DNA of 64,000 nucleotides from Prolixibacter sp. NT017 (lineage in GTDB: Bacteria; Bacteroidota; Bacteroidia; Bacteroidales; Prolixibacteraceae): positions 3,906,001-3,970,000 of the forward strand of contig NZ_BLAV01000001.1 in the NCBI RefSeq assembly GCF_009617875.1, given 5' to 3'. The translations under genes were made by a program, and so were the position numbers. The notes under the pieces were generated by a model that was not told where the DNA came from, searched no databases, and worked only from the letters and a program-made list of their open reading frames with translations. The first letter of the stretch is position 1; the number at the start of each line of letters is the position of its first letter. Shown here in pieces: positions 54,381-62,549 of this stretch.

Positions 54381-55916
54381 TCATTCCCCCCAGCTTTCAC
54401 TGTCCAGACTTCTGTATTGGATGGCTTCCCCCAAATGTTCAGCTGAAATATTGTCCGAACCTTCCAAATCGGCAATGGTGCGAGCCACCTTGAGAATCCG
54501 GTCATAGGCGCGGGCTGAAAGCCCCCTTTTTTCCATGGCATTTTTCAGCAATTGGTTGCCGGCTGCATCCGGATTGCAATATTTCCGGAGCATGCGGGAA
54601 CTCATCTGTGCGTTGGCATATATTTCGGTTCCCCGGAAACGTTCCGCCTGAATATTCCGTGCCTGTATCACGCGTTCCCGAATCTTTTCGCTGGGCTCAC
54701 CTGTCCGCAATTCCGACAATTTATTAAAGGGAACAGGAACTACTTCCAAATGAATATCGATGCGATCGAGTAACGGGCCCGAAATCCGGTTCAGGTATTT
54801 TTGCACCATACCAGGTGCGCAGACACATGGCTTGGTGGGATGATTATAATAACCGCACGGACACGGATTCATAGAAGCGACCAGCATAAAACTGGCTGGA
54901 TATTCTACCGCGAAACGTGCCCGCGAAATACTGATAACCCGATCCTCCAGCGGTTGCCGCATCACCTCCAGCACAGTACGTTTAAATTCCGGCAATTCAT
55001 CAAGGAAAAGAACGCCATTATGCGCCAGCGATATCTCACCGGGCTGTGGAAAAGTACCGCCACCGACTAGTGCAACATCCGATATTGTGTGGTGAGGCGA
55101 TCGGAAAGGTCGCATCGTCATTAGCGAGGTTTCTTTGTCTATTTTTCCGACAACAGAATGTATTTTGGTTGTTTCGAGCGCTTCTTTCAGGGTAAACGGG
55201 GGAAGTACCGTTGGTATTCTTTTCGCCAACATCGTCTTCCCTGCACCGGGAGGACCTATCATCAGGATATTATGCGAACCGGCGGCCGCTATCTCCAATG
55301 CGCGCTTCACATTCTCCTGTCCTTTTACATCCGAGAAATCGAAATCGCTGTGGTTGATATTGGTGAAAAATTCCTCACGGGTATTCACCACTGTCTCTTC
55401 CAACGTTCCGTTCCCATTGAAAAAGGCGATCACCTCGCTAATGTTTTCGACACCGTAGATTTTCAGATTATCGACAACCGCTGCCTCGCGGGCATTTTCT
55501 TTCGGAACGATGAATCCTTTAAATCCTTCTTCACGCGCCTTGATAGCGATGGGCAGAATTCCCTTGGCCGGCTGCAGTCCTCCATCAAGCGAAAGCTCAC
55601 CAATCATCACGTACTGTTCCAGCTCAGCATCGTTAATTTGGTTGGAAGCGGCCAGTATTCCCATGGCAATGGGCAAATCGTAAGCTGAGCCTTCCTTCCG
55701 GATATCGGCCGGTGCCATGTTGATAACGATTTTTTTGCCGGGAATTTGAAATCCGTTCATCCGTAAAGCGGACTCTATCCGTTGCTGACTCTCTTTCACA
55801 GCGTTGTCGGGAAGGCCGACCAGAAAAAAACGAAGGCCAATAGTGACATCAGTTTCTATAGTAATAATGGTGGCATCGATTCCGTGAACGGCGCTGCCAT
55901 AGGTTTTCACGAGCAT
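54381..55916 (-). CDS. YifB/ComM-family Mg-chelatase-like AAA+ ATPase
   Basis: This 511-residue protein has an N-terminal Lon-S16-like domain (about 20-160; LPIAMGILAASNQI), a central AAA+ Mg-chelatase domain with Walker A GPPGAGKTML (K227) and the Walker B segment FLDELPEF, and a C-terminal helical domain with a zinc-like C-x-C pattern (MNPCPCGYYNHP). Relatives (ComM in naturally transformable bacteria) drive branch migration during recombination of incoming DNA. The start overlaps the divergent strand's frame by 2 bp. A promoter is not obvious. Confidence 0.9.
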   Translation of the reverse strand: MLVKTYGSAVHGIDATIITIETDVTIGLRFFLVGLPDNAVKESQQRIESALRMNGFQIPGKKIVINMAPADIRKEGSAYDLPIAMGILAASNQINDAELEQYVMIGELSLDGGLQPAKGILPIAIKAREEGFKGFIVPKENAREAAVVDNLKIYGVENISEVIAFFNGNGTLEETVVNTREEFFTNINHSDFDFSDVKGQENVKRALEIAAAGSHNILMIGPPGAGKTMLAKRIPTVLPPFTLKEALETTKIHSVVGKIDKETSLMTMRPFRSPHHTISDVALVGGGTFPQPGEISLAHNGVLFLDELPEFKRTVLEVMRQPLEDRVISISRARFAVEYPASFMLVASMNPCPCGYYNHPTKPCVCAPGMVQKYLNRISGPLLDRIDIHLEVVPVPFNKLSELRTGEPSEKIRERVIQARNIQAERFRGTEIYANAQMSSRMLRKYCNPDAAGNQLLKNAMEKRGLSARAYDRILKVARTIADLEGSDNISAEHLGEAIQYRSLDSESWGE

Positions 55917-56092
55917 GGTTAGGTTATTTTTAGGTCTTGTTCTACTTAAGTTACTACTTTTTGTTAACTATTTTGTCACCCTGTGCCAATTTTCTTTCTT
56001 AAACCAAACCAACTACGCTTCTCATATTAAGCTATTTTATTGGTTATTGGACAAACCGTTCCACCATCTCATGACGAAACGAAAATTACCGT

Positions 56093-56100
56093 TATCTTTG
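56093..56100 (+). promoter_or_regulatory. -7 promoter box for the small C-tail-anchored protein
   Basis: TATCTTTG matches the consensus and predicts a transcript start near 56107, which excludes the long upstream frame (from 55915) and supports the start at 56131. Confidence 0.55.
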
Positions 56101-56130
56101 TATTTCGAACCAAAAATTGTGGTTATGGGA

Positions 56131-56427
56131 ATGAAGTTCTTCCATGTGCCCCGGAGTAAAGATTTTCGCATGCCTTACCGTTTCTACGATCCGCGTAAGG
56201 AGGAAATGGCAGAAAGGGAAGCTCGTATCAAGGCAGAATTAGGCATTAAGGAAGAAGGGGGTAAAAACAAAGTTACACCGGAGAATTACAAAACGTCGAT
56301 AAAAGGTTCATTCCGGCAAGGCCTAAGCCGAGGCCGGTTTGCCGAACAACAGCGACGGAAATCCAATATCCGGGTAATCGTTATTCTAGTCCTTCTGGCC
56401 TTACTGGCCTTTTATATGTTGAAATAA
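56131..56427 (+). CDS. Small protein with C-terminal membrane helix, function unknown
   Basis: This 98-residue protein (MKFFHVPRSKDFRMPYRFYD start; an ATG two codons earlier, 56125, is equally possible) has a basic, Glu/Lys-rich cytosolic part and a C-terminal helix (VIVILVLLALLAFYML). Similar small tail-anchored proteins precede mutL in related genomes, as far as I can judge from family pattern. It lies 15 bp ahead of the mutL GTG and is probably co-transcribed with it. Confidence 0.7.
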   Translation: MKFFHVPRSKDFRMPYRFYDPRKEEMAEREARIKAELGIKEEGGKNKVTPENYKTSIKGSFRQGLSRGRFAEQQRRKSNIRVIVILVLLALLAFYMLK

Positions 56428-56442
56428 CAAACTGATTATTTA

Positions 56443-58326
56443 GTGTCAGACATTATCCAGCTCTTACCCGACTCGGTTGCCAATCAAATAGCAGCCGGAG
56501 AGGTTATCCAGCGTCCTGCATCGGTTGTTAAGGAATTGGTGGAAAATGCGATTGATGCCGGAGCCAATCAAATAAAAATAAATCTGAAAGATGCCGGTCG
56601 TACCCTTATTCAGGTCACCGACAATGGGAAAGGTATGTCTCCGAGTGATGCCCGGCTTGCCTTCGAGCGCCATGCTACATCGAAAATTAAAGCGGCGGCC
56701 GATCTGTTTTCCATCCGGACGATGGGATTCCGCGGGGAAGCACTGGCCTCGATTGCCGCTGTTGCCGATGTGGAGTTGCGTACCAAACAGGAAGGCGATG
56801 AGCTGGGAACGCGGCTGCACATTGTTGGTTCGGAAGTCAAATCGCAGGAGCCGGACAATTGTCCCGAAGGTTCCAATTTCTCTATCAAAAACCTTTTCTT
56901 CAACGTGCCGGCCCGCCGGAAATTTCTGAAGGCCAACAGCACAGAGTTAAAACATATCATTACGGAGATACAGCGGGTTGCTTTGGCCAACCCGGAACTG
57001 AGTTTTTCGCTTATCCATAACGACTCGGTTATTTACGATTTACCTTCCGAAAATCAGCGCAAGCGAATTGTCAATATTTTCGGCAAGAATATTAACCAAA
57101 GTCTGGTTCCCGTTCAGACTGACACCACCATTATCCGGGTTTCCGGTTATATCGGACAGCCCCGGTTTGCCCGGAAAACCATGGGGGAACAGTTCTTTTT
57201 CGTGAATGGACGCTTCATGCGTCATCCCTATTTTCACAAAGCGGTGATGCGGGCGTATGAGAAAATTCTTCCACCCGAAACCATTCCGGCCTATTTTCTC
57301 TATTTCGAAGTTGAACCAGGCACCATCGACATCAATATTCACCCGACAAAAACGGAAGTGAAATTTGAAGATGAACGCTCGGCCTGGCACATCATTCACG
57401 CCTGTATCCGGGAAGCTTTGGGAAAATTCAATGTGATGCCGTCCATCGAATTCGATCAGGCAGGGGCCATTGATATTCCCGTTGCACCACAACCCGGCGC
57501 CGTTGTGCCTGAACCGGAAATTCAGGTAAATCCCACATATAATCCGTTTGAGGAAGAAAAGAAAACGCCGGTCAACCCGTTTCAGCAAAGTCCCAACTGG
57601 ACCAAGGACCCAAATCTAAAAAGCTGGGATAAACTGTACCAGGGATTTGAACGCTCCAACGATTTCCCGGAAACGGATGAAGAAATATTTTCCGATGAAA
57701 CGGACGAGGTCATTCAACAACCGTCACAGCAAAACCTGCATGACGAGACGGAAAACGGGATGCGTAACCACAACTTCCTGCAGGTAAAAAACAAATACAT
57801 CATTTCACCTGTTAAGTCGGGACTGATGGTTATTGATCAGCGAAGAGCGCACGAACGGGTATTGTTTGAGCATTTCATGGCTGTGCTGGAGAAAAACCTG
57901 GGAACCAGTCAACGTCAGCTTTTCCCGCCAAGGTTAGAACTTCACGCTGCCGATGCCGAAGTGCTCGACAGTATTCTTGATGAACTGAAAACACTGGGAT
58001 TTGAAATTCGCAAAGCGGATGAGCAGGCTTTCTTCGTAGAAGGAGTTCCCAGTATGCTCAGTCACCTGGATGCAAGGGAGCTGGTTGAAAAATTGCTGGA
58101 AGATGTAAAGAACCGGCCAGTTGATGTGAAAGAAGAGATTAAAACAAATCTGGCACAATCGTTGGCACGCGCTTCAGCCATCAATTACGGCTCGGTTTTG
58201 AAATACGAGGAAATCGGAGAGTTGTTTGACAGCCTGTTTGCCTGCAAAACGCCGAATTACTCCCCAACGGGAAAGAAGATCATTACCATCATTTCGCTTG
58301 AAGAATTTGAAAAATTGTTAAAATAG
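56443..58326 (+). CDS. mutL: DNA mismatch repair protein MutL
   Basis: This 627-residue protein starts at a GTG (SDIIQLLPDSVANQIAAGEV). The N-terminal GHKL ATPase has ENAIDAGANQI, DNGKGM and GFRGEALASIA. The C-terminal endonuclease/dimer part normally has DQHAxxER; here position 465 onward reads DQRRAHER, so the usual His after Gln is Arg. The extreme C-terminus CKTPNYSPTGKK replaces the CPHGRP metal motif, as in other Bacteroidota. No mutS is in the window. It is followed by the two rhomboid genes in the same direction. Confidence 0.95.
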   Translation: MSDIIQLLPDSVANQIAAGEVIQRPASVVKELVENAIDAGANQIKINLKDAGRTLIQVTDNGKGMSPSDARLAFERHATSKIKAAADLFSIRTMGFRGEALASIAAVADVELRTKQEGDELGTRLHIVGSEVKSQEPDNCPEGSNFSIKNLFFNVPARRKFLKANSTELKHIITEIQRVALANPELSFSLIHNDSVIYDLPSENQRKRIVNIFGKNINQSLVPVQTDTTIIRVSGYIGQPRFARKTMGEQFFFVNGRFMRHPYFHKAVMRAYEKILPPETIPAYFLYFEVEPGTIDINIHPTKTEVKFEDERSAWHIIHACIREALGKFNVMPSIEFDQAGAIDIPVAPQPGAVVPEPEIQVNPTYNPFEEEKKTPVNPFQQSPNWTKDPNLKSWDKLYQGFERSNDFPETDEEIFSDETDEVIQQPSQQNLHDETENGMRNHNFLQVKNKYIISPVKSGLMVIDQRRAHERVLFEHFMAVLEKNLGTSQRQLFPPRLELHAADAEVLDSILDELKTLGFEIRKADEQAFFVEGVPSMLSHLDARELVEKLLEDVKNRPVDVKEEIKTNLAQSLARASAINYGSVLKYEEIGELFDSLFACKTPNYSPTGKKIITIISLEEFEKLLK

Positions 58327-58386
58327 AATAACAGTTTGCCGCGAAGGAATGGTTATTTTTAATTTTAACATTTCAAAGCATAATTT

Positions 58387-59205
58387 ATGACACAATTCAG
58401 ACCGCCTTCATATAACGCAATTCCCCCGGTCGTGAAAAACCTCATCATGCTGAACGTGTTGATGTTGGTTGCCACCTGGGCGTTGAAAAGTTTCGGCATT
58501 GATCTGACCCAGAAGCTGGCTCTTTATTACCCGGCTTCGCCGCATTTCAGGCCCTACCAGTTTGTAACGCATATGTTTATGCATGGTGGATTTATGCACC
58601 TGTTCTTTAATATGTTCGCTTTATACATGTTCGGGCGGGTGCTGGAAATGGTTTGGGGACCGAAGCGTTTTCTTATTTTTTACTTCATTACCGGACTGGG
58701 CGCTGCCGCATTTTATACACTGGTTAACTACATCGAGATTTCATCGCTGAGGGATTCTGTCGCAGCGTTTATCAATACGCCTTCGCCCGAACTTCTCTCC
58801 ACATTTGTGAAAGAACATTTGAAGCATGCGAGCCCCTGGGTATATGACCTGATCAACAACTGGATGGATAAACCCAATAATCCGGCGTATATTCAGCAAG
58901 GAACCGAACTGGTACAGCGCGTACTCGAAATGAAAATGAATATACCGGTGGTGGGTGCTTCGGGAGCCATTTTCGGGGTTTTGCTGGCCTTCGGAATGTT
59001 ATTCCCCAACACCCAACTGATGTTATTATTTCCGCCGATTCCGATTAAAGCCAAGTATTTTGTGATTGGTTATGGCGTAATTGAGTTATTTTTAGGTGTA
59101 CGGAATCCGGGAAGCGACGTGGCACATTTTGCGCATCTGGGTGGTATGATTTTTGGTTTTATTCTGATTAAGTTCTGGAACCGGAACTCCAACAGTTTTT
59201 ATTGA
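58387..59205 (+). CDS. Rhomboid-family intramembrane serine protease
   Basis: This 272-residue membrane protein has six or so hydrophobic helices, with the GxSG motif GASGAIFG giving S192 and the catalytic His in AHFAHLGGMIF. A HMFMHGGFMHLFFNMFALYMFG segment (rhomboid loop 1/helix 2) is present. An extra loop (about 115-180) separates the first half from GxSG and contains a second hydrophilic segment, longer than in E. coli GlpG. It is followed 6 bp later by a second rhomboid gene. Confidence 0.92.
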   Translation: MTQFRPPSYNAIPPVVKNLIMLNVLMLVATWALKSFGIDLTQKLALYYPASPHFRPYQFVTHMFMHGGFMHLFFNMFALYMFGRVLEMVWGPKRFLIFYFITGLGAAAFYTLVNYIEISSLRDSVAAFINTPSPELLSTFVKEHLKHASPWVYDLINNWMDKPNNPAYIQQGTELVQRVLEMKMNIPVVGASGAIFGVLLAFGMLFPNTQLMLLFPPIPIKAKYFVIGYGVIELFLGVRNPGSDVAHFAHLGGMIFGFILIKFWNRNSNSFY

Positions 59206-59211
59206 TTAGCG

Positions 59212-60090
59212 ATGGGAATTTTAGAGGAAATAAAATTATCGTTTAAGAACGGCTCATATCTGACGCGGTTGATTTACCTGAACATTGGTGTTTGGGTCAT
59301 CATCCGGCTCATTTATGTGATCCTTTTTCTTTCCGGAGCACAAGACACACCGGTGTTGAGTTGGCTTTCACTGCCTTCGTCATTCGACGTCTTTTTGACC
59401 CGTCCGTGGACGATTATTACCTATATGTTCCTCCATTTCCAGTTCTTTCATATTCTCTTTAATATTCTCTGGCTCTACTGGTTCGGACGTATTTTTCTTG
59501 AGTACCACGATCAGCGCAAACTACTTAGCCTCTATTTGATTGGTGGTGTTGCCGGTGGTTTGGTTTACATGCTTGCTTACAATTTCCTTCCCCCTTTCCA
59601 GGGAAAACCGTCTGAATTACTGGGCGCATCGGCAGCCGTTATTGCTATCGTGATAGCCATCTCGGTATATGTGCCCAACCATGTTATTCATTTGATGTTC
59701 ATCGGGCCGGTAAAAATCAAATGGATTGCTGTCGTTTCCATCATCATGTACATTATCGGATTGGGCGGTAACAACGCCGGCGGCGATTTTGCCCACCTCG
59801 GCGGAGCACTGTGGGGCTGGCTTTATATGTCGCAGCTTGTAAAAGGTCGCAATGTTTCACGAGGGTTCGAGCGGGTTCTGGATAAATTCTTCACCTGGTT
59901 CAAACCACGAAAAAAGCTGCGGGTAGAACATCGCGGCGAAGCCGTCAATATCGACTACGAGTACAACAACAAAAAGAAAGAGCAACAGGAGTACATCAAT
60001 CAAATACTGGAAAAAATCGGTAAATCGGGATACGACAGTCTGACCAAAGAAGAAAAGGAAACACTGTTCCGAATGGGAAATAAAAAATAA
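59212..60090 (+). CDS. Second rhomboid-family protein with basic cytosolic tail
   Basis: This 292-residue protein has the rhomboid fold; S140 sits in GASAAV (the Gly after Ser in GxSG is Ala) and the His is in GDFAHLGGAL, so the dyad is kept. About 80 C-terminal residues (RKKLRVEHRGEAVNIDYEYN and following) are Lys/Glu rich and predicted cytosolic, as seen in the second member of rhomboid pairs in Bacteroidota. Its substrates are not known. It lies 6 bp downstream of the first rhomboid gene. Confidence 0.88.
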   Translation: MGILEEIKLSFKNGSYLTRLIYLNIGVWVIIRLIYVILFLSGAQDTPVLSWLSLPSSFDVFLTRPWTIITYMFLHFQFFHILFNILWLYWFGRIFLEYHDQRKLLSLYLIGGVAGGLVYMLAYNFLPPFQGKPSELLGASAAVIAIVIAISVYVPNHVIHLMFIGPVKIKWIAVVSIIMYIIGLGGNNAGGDFAHLGGALWGWLYMSQLVKGRNVSRGFERVLDKFFTWFKPRKKLRVEHRGEAVNIDYEYNNKKKEQQEYINQILEKIGKSGYDSLTKEEKETLFRMGNKK

Positions 60091-60102
60091 CCAAAAGCTA
60101 CC

Positions 60103-61188
60103 TTGAAGAGCTTTATCCTCAAAATAGCATTCTTTGTCAACATCTTTTTTGCCCTGGCATTAGGCATATCTTATCTATCGGTGCATATTCCGCCCGACAG
60201 ATTTTGGTATCCGGCCTTTCTGGGAATGGCTTATCCGTACCTGCTCCTTGTCAACATCATTTTCATCTTCTTCTGGCTCTGGTTCAAACCACGCCGTATA
60301 TGGCTTTCCCTTCTTGTCTTCATTCTTGGAATCAACCATTTCAACGATTATTATCAGCTTCTTCCTACAAAGGATTTTAAAGGAAACGGTTACAAGATAC
60401 TCAGCTATAATGTCCATCACTTCACGTACGATCTGAGTAAGAAGAAGAGTAACTCACCGGAACTGGTGGAATTCTTAAAAAAAGAAGCACCGGATATTAT
60501 CTGTTTACAGGAGACCCGCCTGCTGAAAAAAGGGAAATTGAGCCCTTCCTCTATCCGCGATCTCATTCCTTCCATTCATTATTACCAGTTGGCGCATACC
60601 ACCACGTATGCCGGACCGCTTACATTTTCGCGTTACCCGATTGTCAACCTGGGAGAAATCCGTTTCAGGAAATCGTATAATATGGTGCTTTTCTCGGATA
60701 TTGTCCTACCGGGAAATGACACGGTCCGGGTGTATAACTGTCACTTGCAGTCCAACCGTATTCTTCCGAATGAATATGGAGTTGTAGATTCGTTGACCAT
60801 GGGGAACGACCCAAAACTGAAAGAAACGCGCCTGGTGTTAGCAAAACTGAAAAGAGCATTTGTTATCAGGGCTAACCAGGCACGGATTTTATCGGCTCAC
60901 ATTGCAAAATCTCCTTACCCGGTTATTGTTTGCGGGGATTTTAACGATACGCCCGTTTCTTATGCTTACCGGAAAGTGAGGGGCAATTTGAAAGATGCCT
61001 TTGTCGAATCGGGATTTGGAACCGGAAATTCGTATAACGGCCAGCTGCCTTCGTTCCGGATTGATTACATCCTGCACAGCAGCCTTTTTGAAGCGCATAA
61101 CTTTAAACGCATAAAAGTTGGGTACTCCGATCACTACCCGGTTACGACAACTTTGACCATCCGGGATAATAATTCTGAATCAGAATAG
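60103..61188 (+). CDS. Membrane-anchored endonuclease/exonuclease/phosphatase-family protein
   Basis: This 361-residue protein starts at a TTG 12 bp after the rhomboid gene. It has three N-terminal membrane helices (about 5-25, 35-58, 64-80) and an EEP catalytic domain: SYNVHHF, CLQETRL, VCGDFNDTP and SDHYPV. These are the metal-binding and catalytic motifs of the DNase I/phosphodiesterase superfamily. A substrate (nucleic acid, phospholipid or inositol phosphate) cannot be chosen. Its 3' end overlaps the convergent DUF58 gene by 9 bp. Confidence 0.88.
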   Translation: MKSFILKIAFFVNIFFALALGISYLSVHIPPDRFWYPAFLGMAYPYLLLVNIIFIFFWLWFKPRRIWLSLLVFILGINHFNDYYQLLPTKDFKGNGYKILSYNVHHFTYDLSKKKSNSPELVEFLKKEAPDIICLQETRLLKKGKLSPSSIRDLIPSIHYYQLAHTTTYAGPLTFSRYPIVNLGEIRFRKSYNMVLFSDIVLPGNDTVRVYNCHLQSNRILPNEYGVVDSLTMGNDPKLKETRLVLAKLKRAFVIRANQARILSAHIAKSPYPVIVCGDFNDTPVSYAYRKVRGNLKDAFVESGFGTGNSYNGQLPSFRIDYILHSSLFEAHNFKRIKVGYSDHYPVTTTLTIRDNNSESE

Positions 61189-62112
61189 CTTTTTTCGCTT
61201 GACCAGGTACGACCACAAAACGTCGTGAAAATCTTCGCGAATGTCTGCTTCAACCAAATCGATATTAAATTGTCCGCACCTTAGTTTTAGCTCGGTGAAA
61301 ACCTTTTCCTGCTCTTCCTGGTACATTTTCCGGTATTCGGCCGGATTCATGTGAATACGCTCCCCCGTTTCAATATCAATAAAGCGATGAGGGCGATTGC
61401 TATAACCCAACTCTTTCTCCAGCTGGTGATCGGTCACGTGAAAAAGAATGACCTCGTGTTTGTTATAGCGCAAATGCTGCAATGCCTGAAAAAGATCATC
61501 GGGTGCAGAACCCGAAATCATATCACTGAAAATGACGACCAGCGAACGTTTGGGCATGCTCTCAGCCAACCGGTGTAACACATCGGCCGCCTGTGTCCCG
61601 CGATTTGTTTCCGGGGAACCGGTATGGATTAACTCCGCCAGCTTACCGTAAATCATATCGGAATGGACGGATGATAAACGCGCTTCGCTGTGAAAGTGCA
61701 AATCTTCGTCGAACATCGACAAGCCCACTGCGTCGCGCTGTCTTCGCATGAGGTAGGTTAGGGCAGCCGCGCTGTACACCGAAAAAGCCAACTTGCTTTT
61801 TAGCAGTTCTTTTCCTCTTCTCCGGTAGGGAAACAACATCGACGAACTGGTATCGACCACCAACTGGCAACGCAGGTTCGTCTCTTCTTCGTATTGCTTA
61901 ACGAATAAACGCTCCGTCCGCGCATACAGCTTCCAATCGATGTGTTTGGTCGATTCGCCCGTATTGTATAACCGGTGCTCGGCAAACTCTACCGAGAAAC
62001 CATGAAACGGACTCCGGTGCAAACCGGTAATGAATCCCTCCACAACTTCGCGGGCAATCAGTTCCAGATTATCGAACTGCTGAAAGGCTTCTATGTCGAA
62101 CAGATTTTTCAA
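61180..62112 (-). CDS. DUF58-family protein
   Basis: This 310-residue cytosolic protein of the DUF58/VWA-like family has GLHRSPFHGFSVEFAEHRLY, KHIDWKLYART and the MIDAS-like DTSSSML. Such proteins occur with MoxR-type ATPases, but none is nearby. I chose the TTG at 62112 (LKNLFDIEAFQQF): the ATG at 62136 lies inside the trxA terminator hairpin, where transcript for this gene would begin with a T-run. Homologues begin with a similar NLFDI-like segment. Confidence 0.85.
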   Translation of the reverse strand: MKNLFDIEAFQQFDNLELIAREVVEGFITGLHRSPFHGFSVEFAEHRLYNTGESTKHIDWKLYARTERLFVKQYEEETNLRCQLVVDTSSSMLFPYRRRGKELLKSKLAFSVYSAAALTYLMRRQRDAVGLSMFDEDLHFHSEARLSSVHSDMIYGKLAELIHTGSPETNRGTQAADVLHRLAESMPKRSLVVIFSDMISGSAPDDLFQALQHLRYNKHEVILFHVTDHQLEKELGYSNRPHRFIDIETGERIHMNPAEYRKMYQEEQEKVFTELKLRCGQFNIDLVEADIREDFHDVLWSYLVKRKKLF

Positions 62113-62129
62113 CGGAAATGCAATAAAAA

Positions 62130-62156
62130 AAGGCATAAGAGAAAATCTTATGCCTT
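62130..62156 (-). terminator. Terminator of trxA
   Basis: An 11-bp perfect stem (AAGGCATAAGA/TCTTATGCCTT, 62130-62140 with 62146-62156, 5-nt loop) followed on the minus strand by seven T residues, 22 bp past the trxA stop. The T-run runs into the N-terminal region of the DUF58 frame. Confidence 0.85.
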
Positions 62157-62177
62157 GTAAGTATACTCAATATTTTC

Positions 62178-62495
62178 TTACAAGAGAGCATCTAATTTCG
62201 AAGAAAGAATCGTCTTCGGTACTGCTCCAACCTGCTTATCTGCAACATCACCACCTTTAAAGAAAAGGATGGTAGGAATATTGCGAATACCAAATTTAGC
62301 CGCTGTTCCAGGATTGCTATCCACATCCATTTTGGTAACTACCACTTTCCCTTCATAATCATGGGCCAGCTCTTCCACCAGTGGACCAACCATACGGCAC
62401 GGGCCACACCATTCAGCCCAGAAATCAACTAATACAGGTTTATCCGATTGCAATACAACCTCCTCGAAATTAGCATCAGTAACTTCAATTGCCAT
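62178..62495 (-). CDS. trxA: Thioredoxin
   Basis: This 105-residue cytosolic disulfide reductase has the active site WCGPC (C30, C33) and the cis-Pro segment NIPTILFFKGG. Start at 62495 (MAIEVTDANFEE), with a -7 box 43-50 bp upstream; the longer frame from 62540 has no support. It is immediately downstream of dnaE. Confidence 0.96.
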   Translation of the reverse strand: MAIEVTDANFEEVVLQSDKPVLVDFWAEWCGPCRMVGPLVEELAHDYEGKVVVTKMDVDSNPGTAAKFGIRNIPTILFFKGGDVADKQVGAVPKTILSSKLDALL

Positions 62496-62537
62496 GTCAA
62501 TATTTTTTATAGTTATTAGAATTTTCTTTGGAAAGCC

Positions 62538-62545
62538 CAAAGTTA
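62538..62545 (-). promoter_or_regulatory. -7 promoter box for trxA
   Basis: On the minus strand it reads TAACTTTG, 5 bp downstream of the dnaE stop, so trxA can be transcribed independently of dnaE. Confidence 0.6.
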
Positions 62546-62549
62546 CAAA

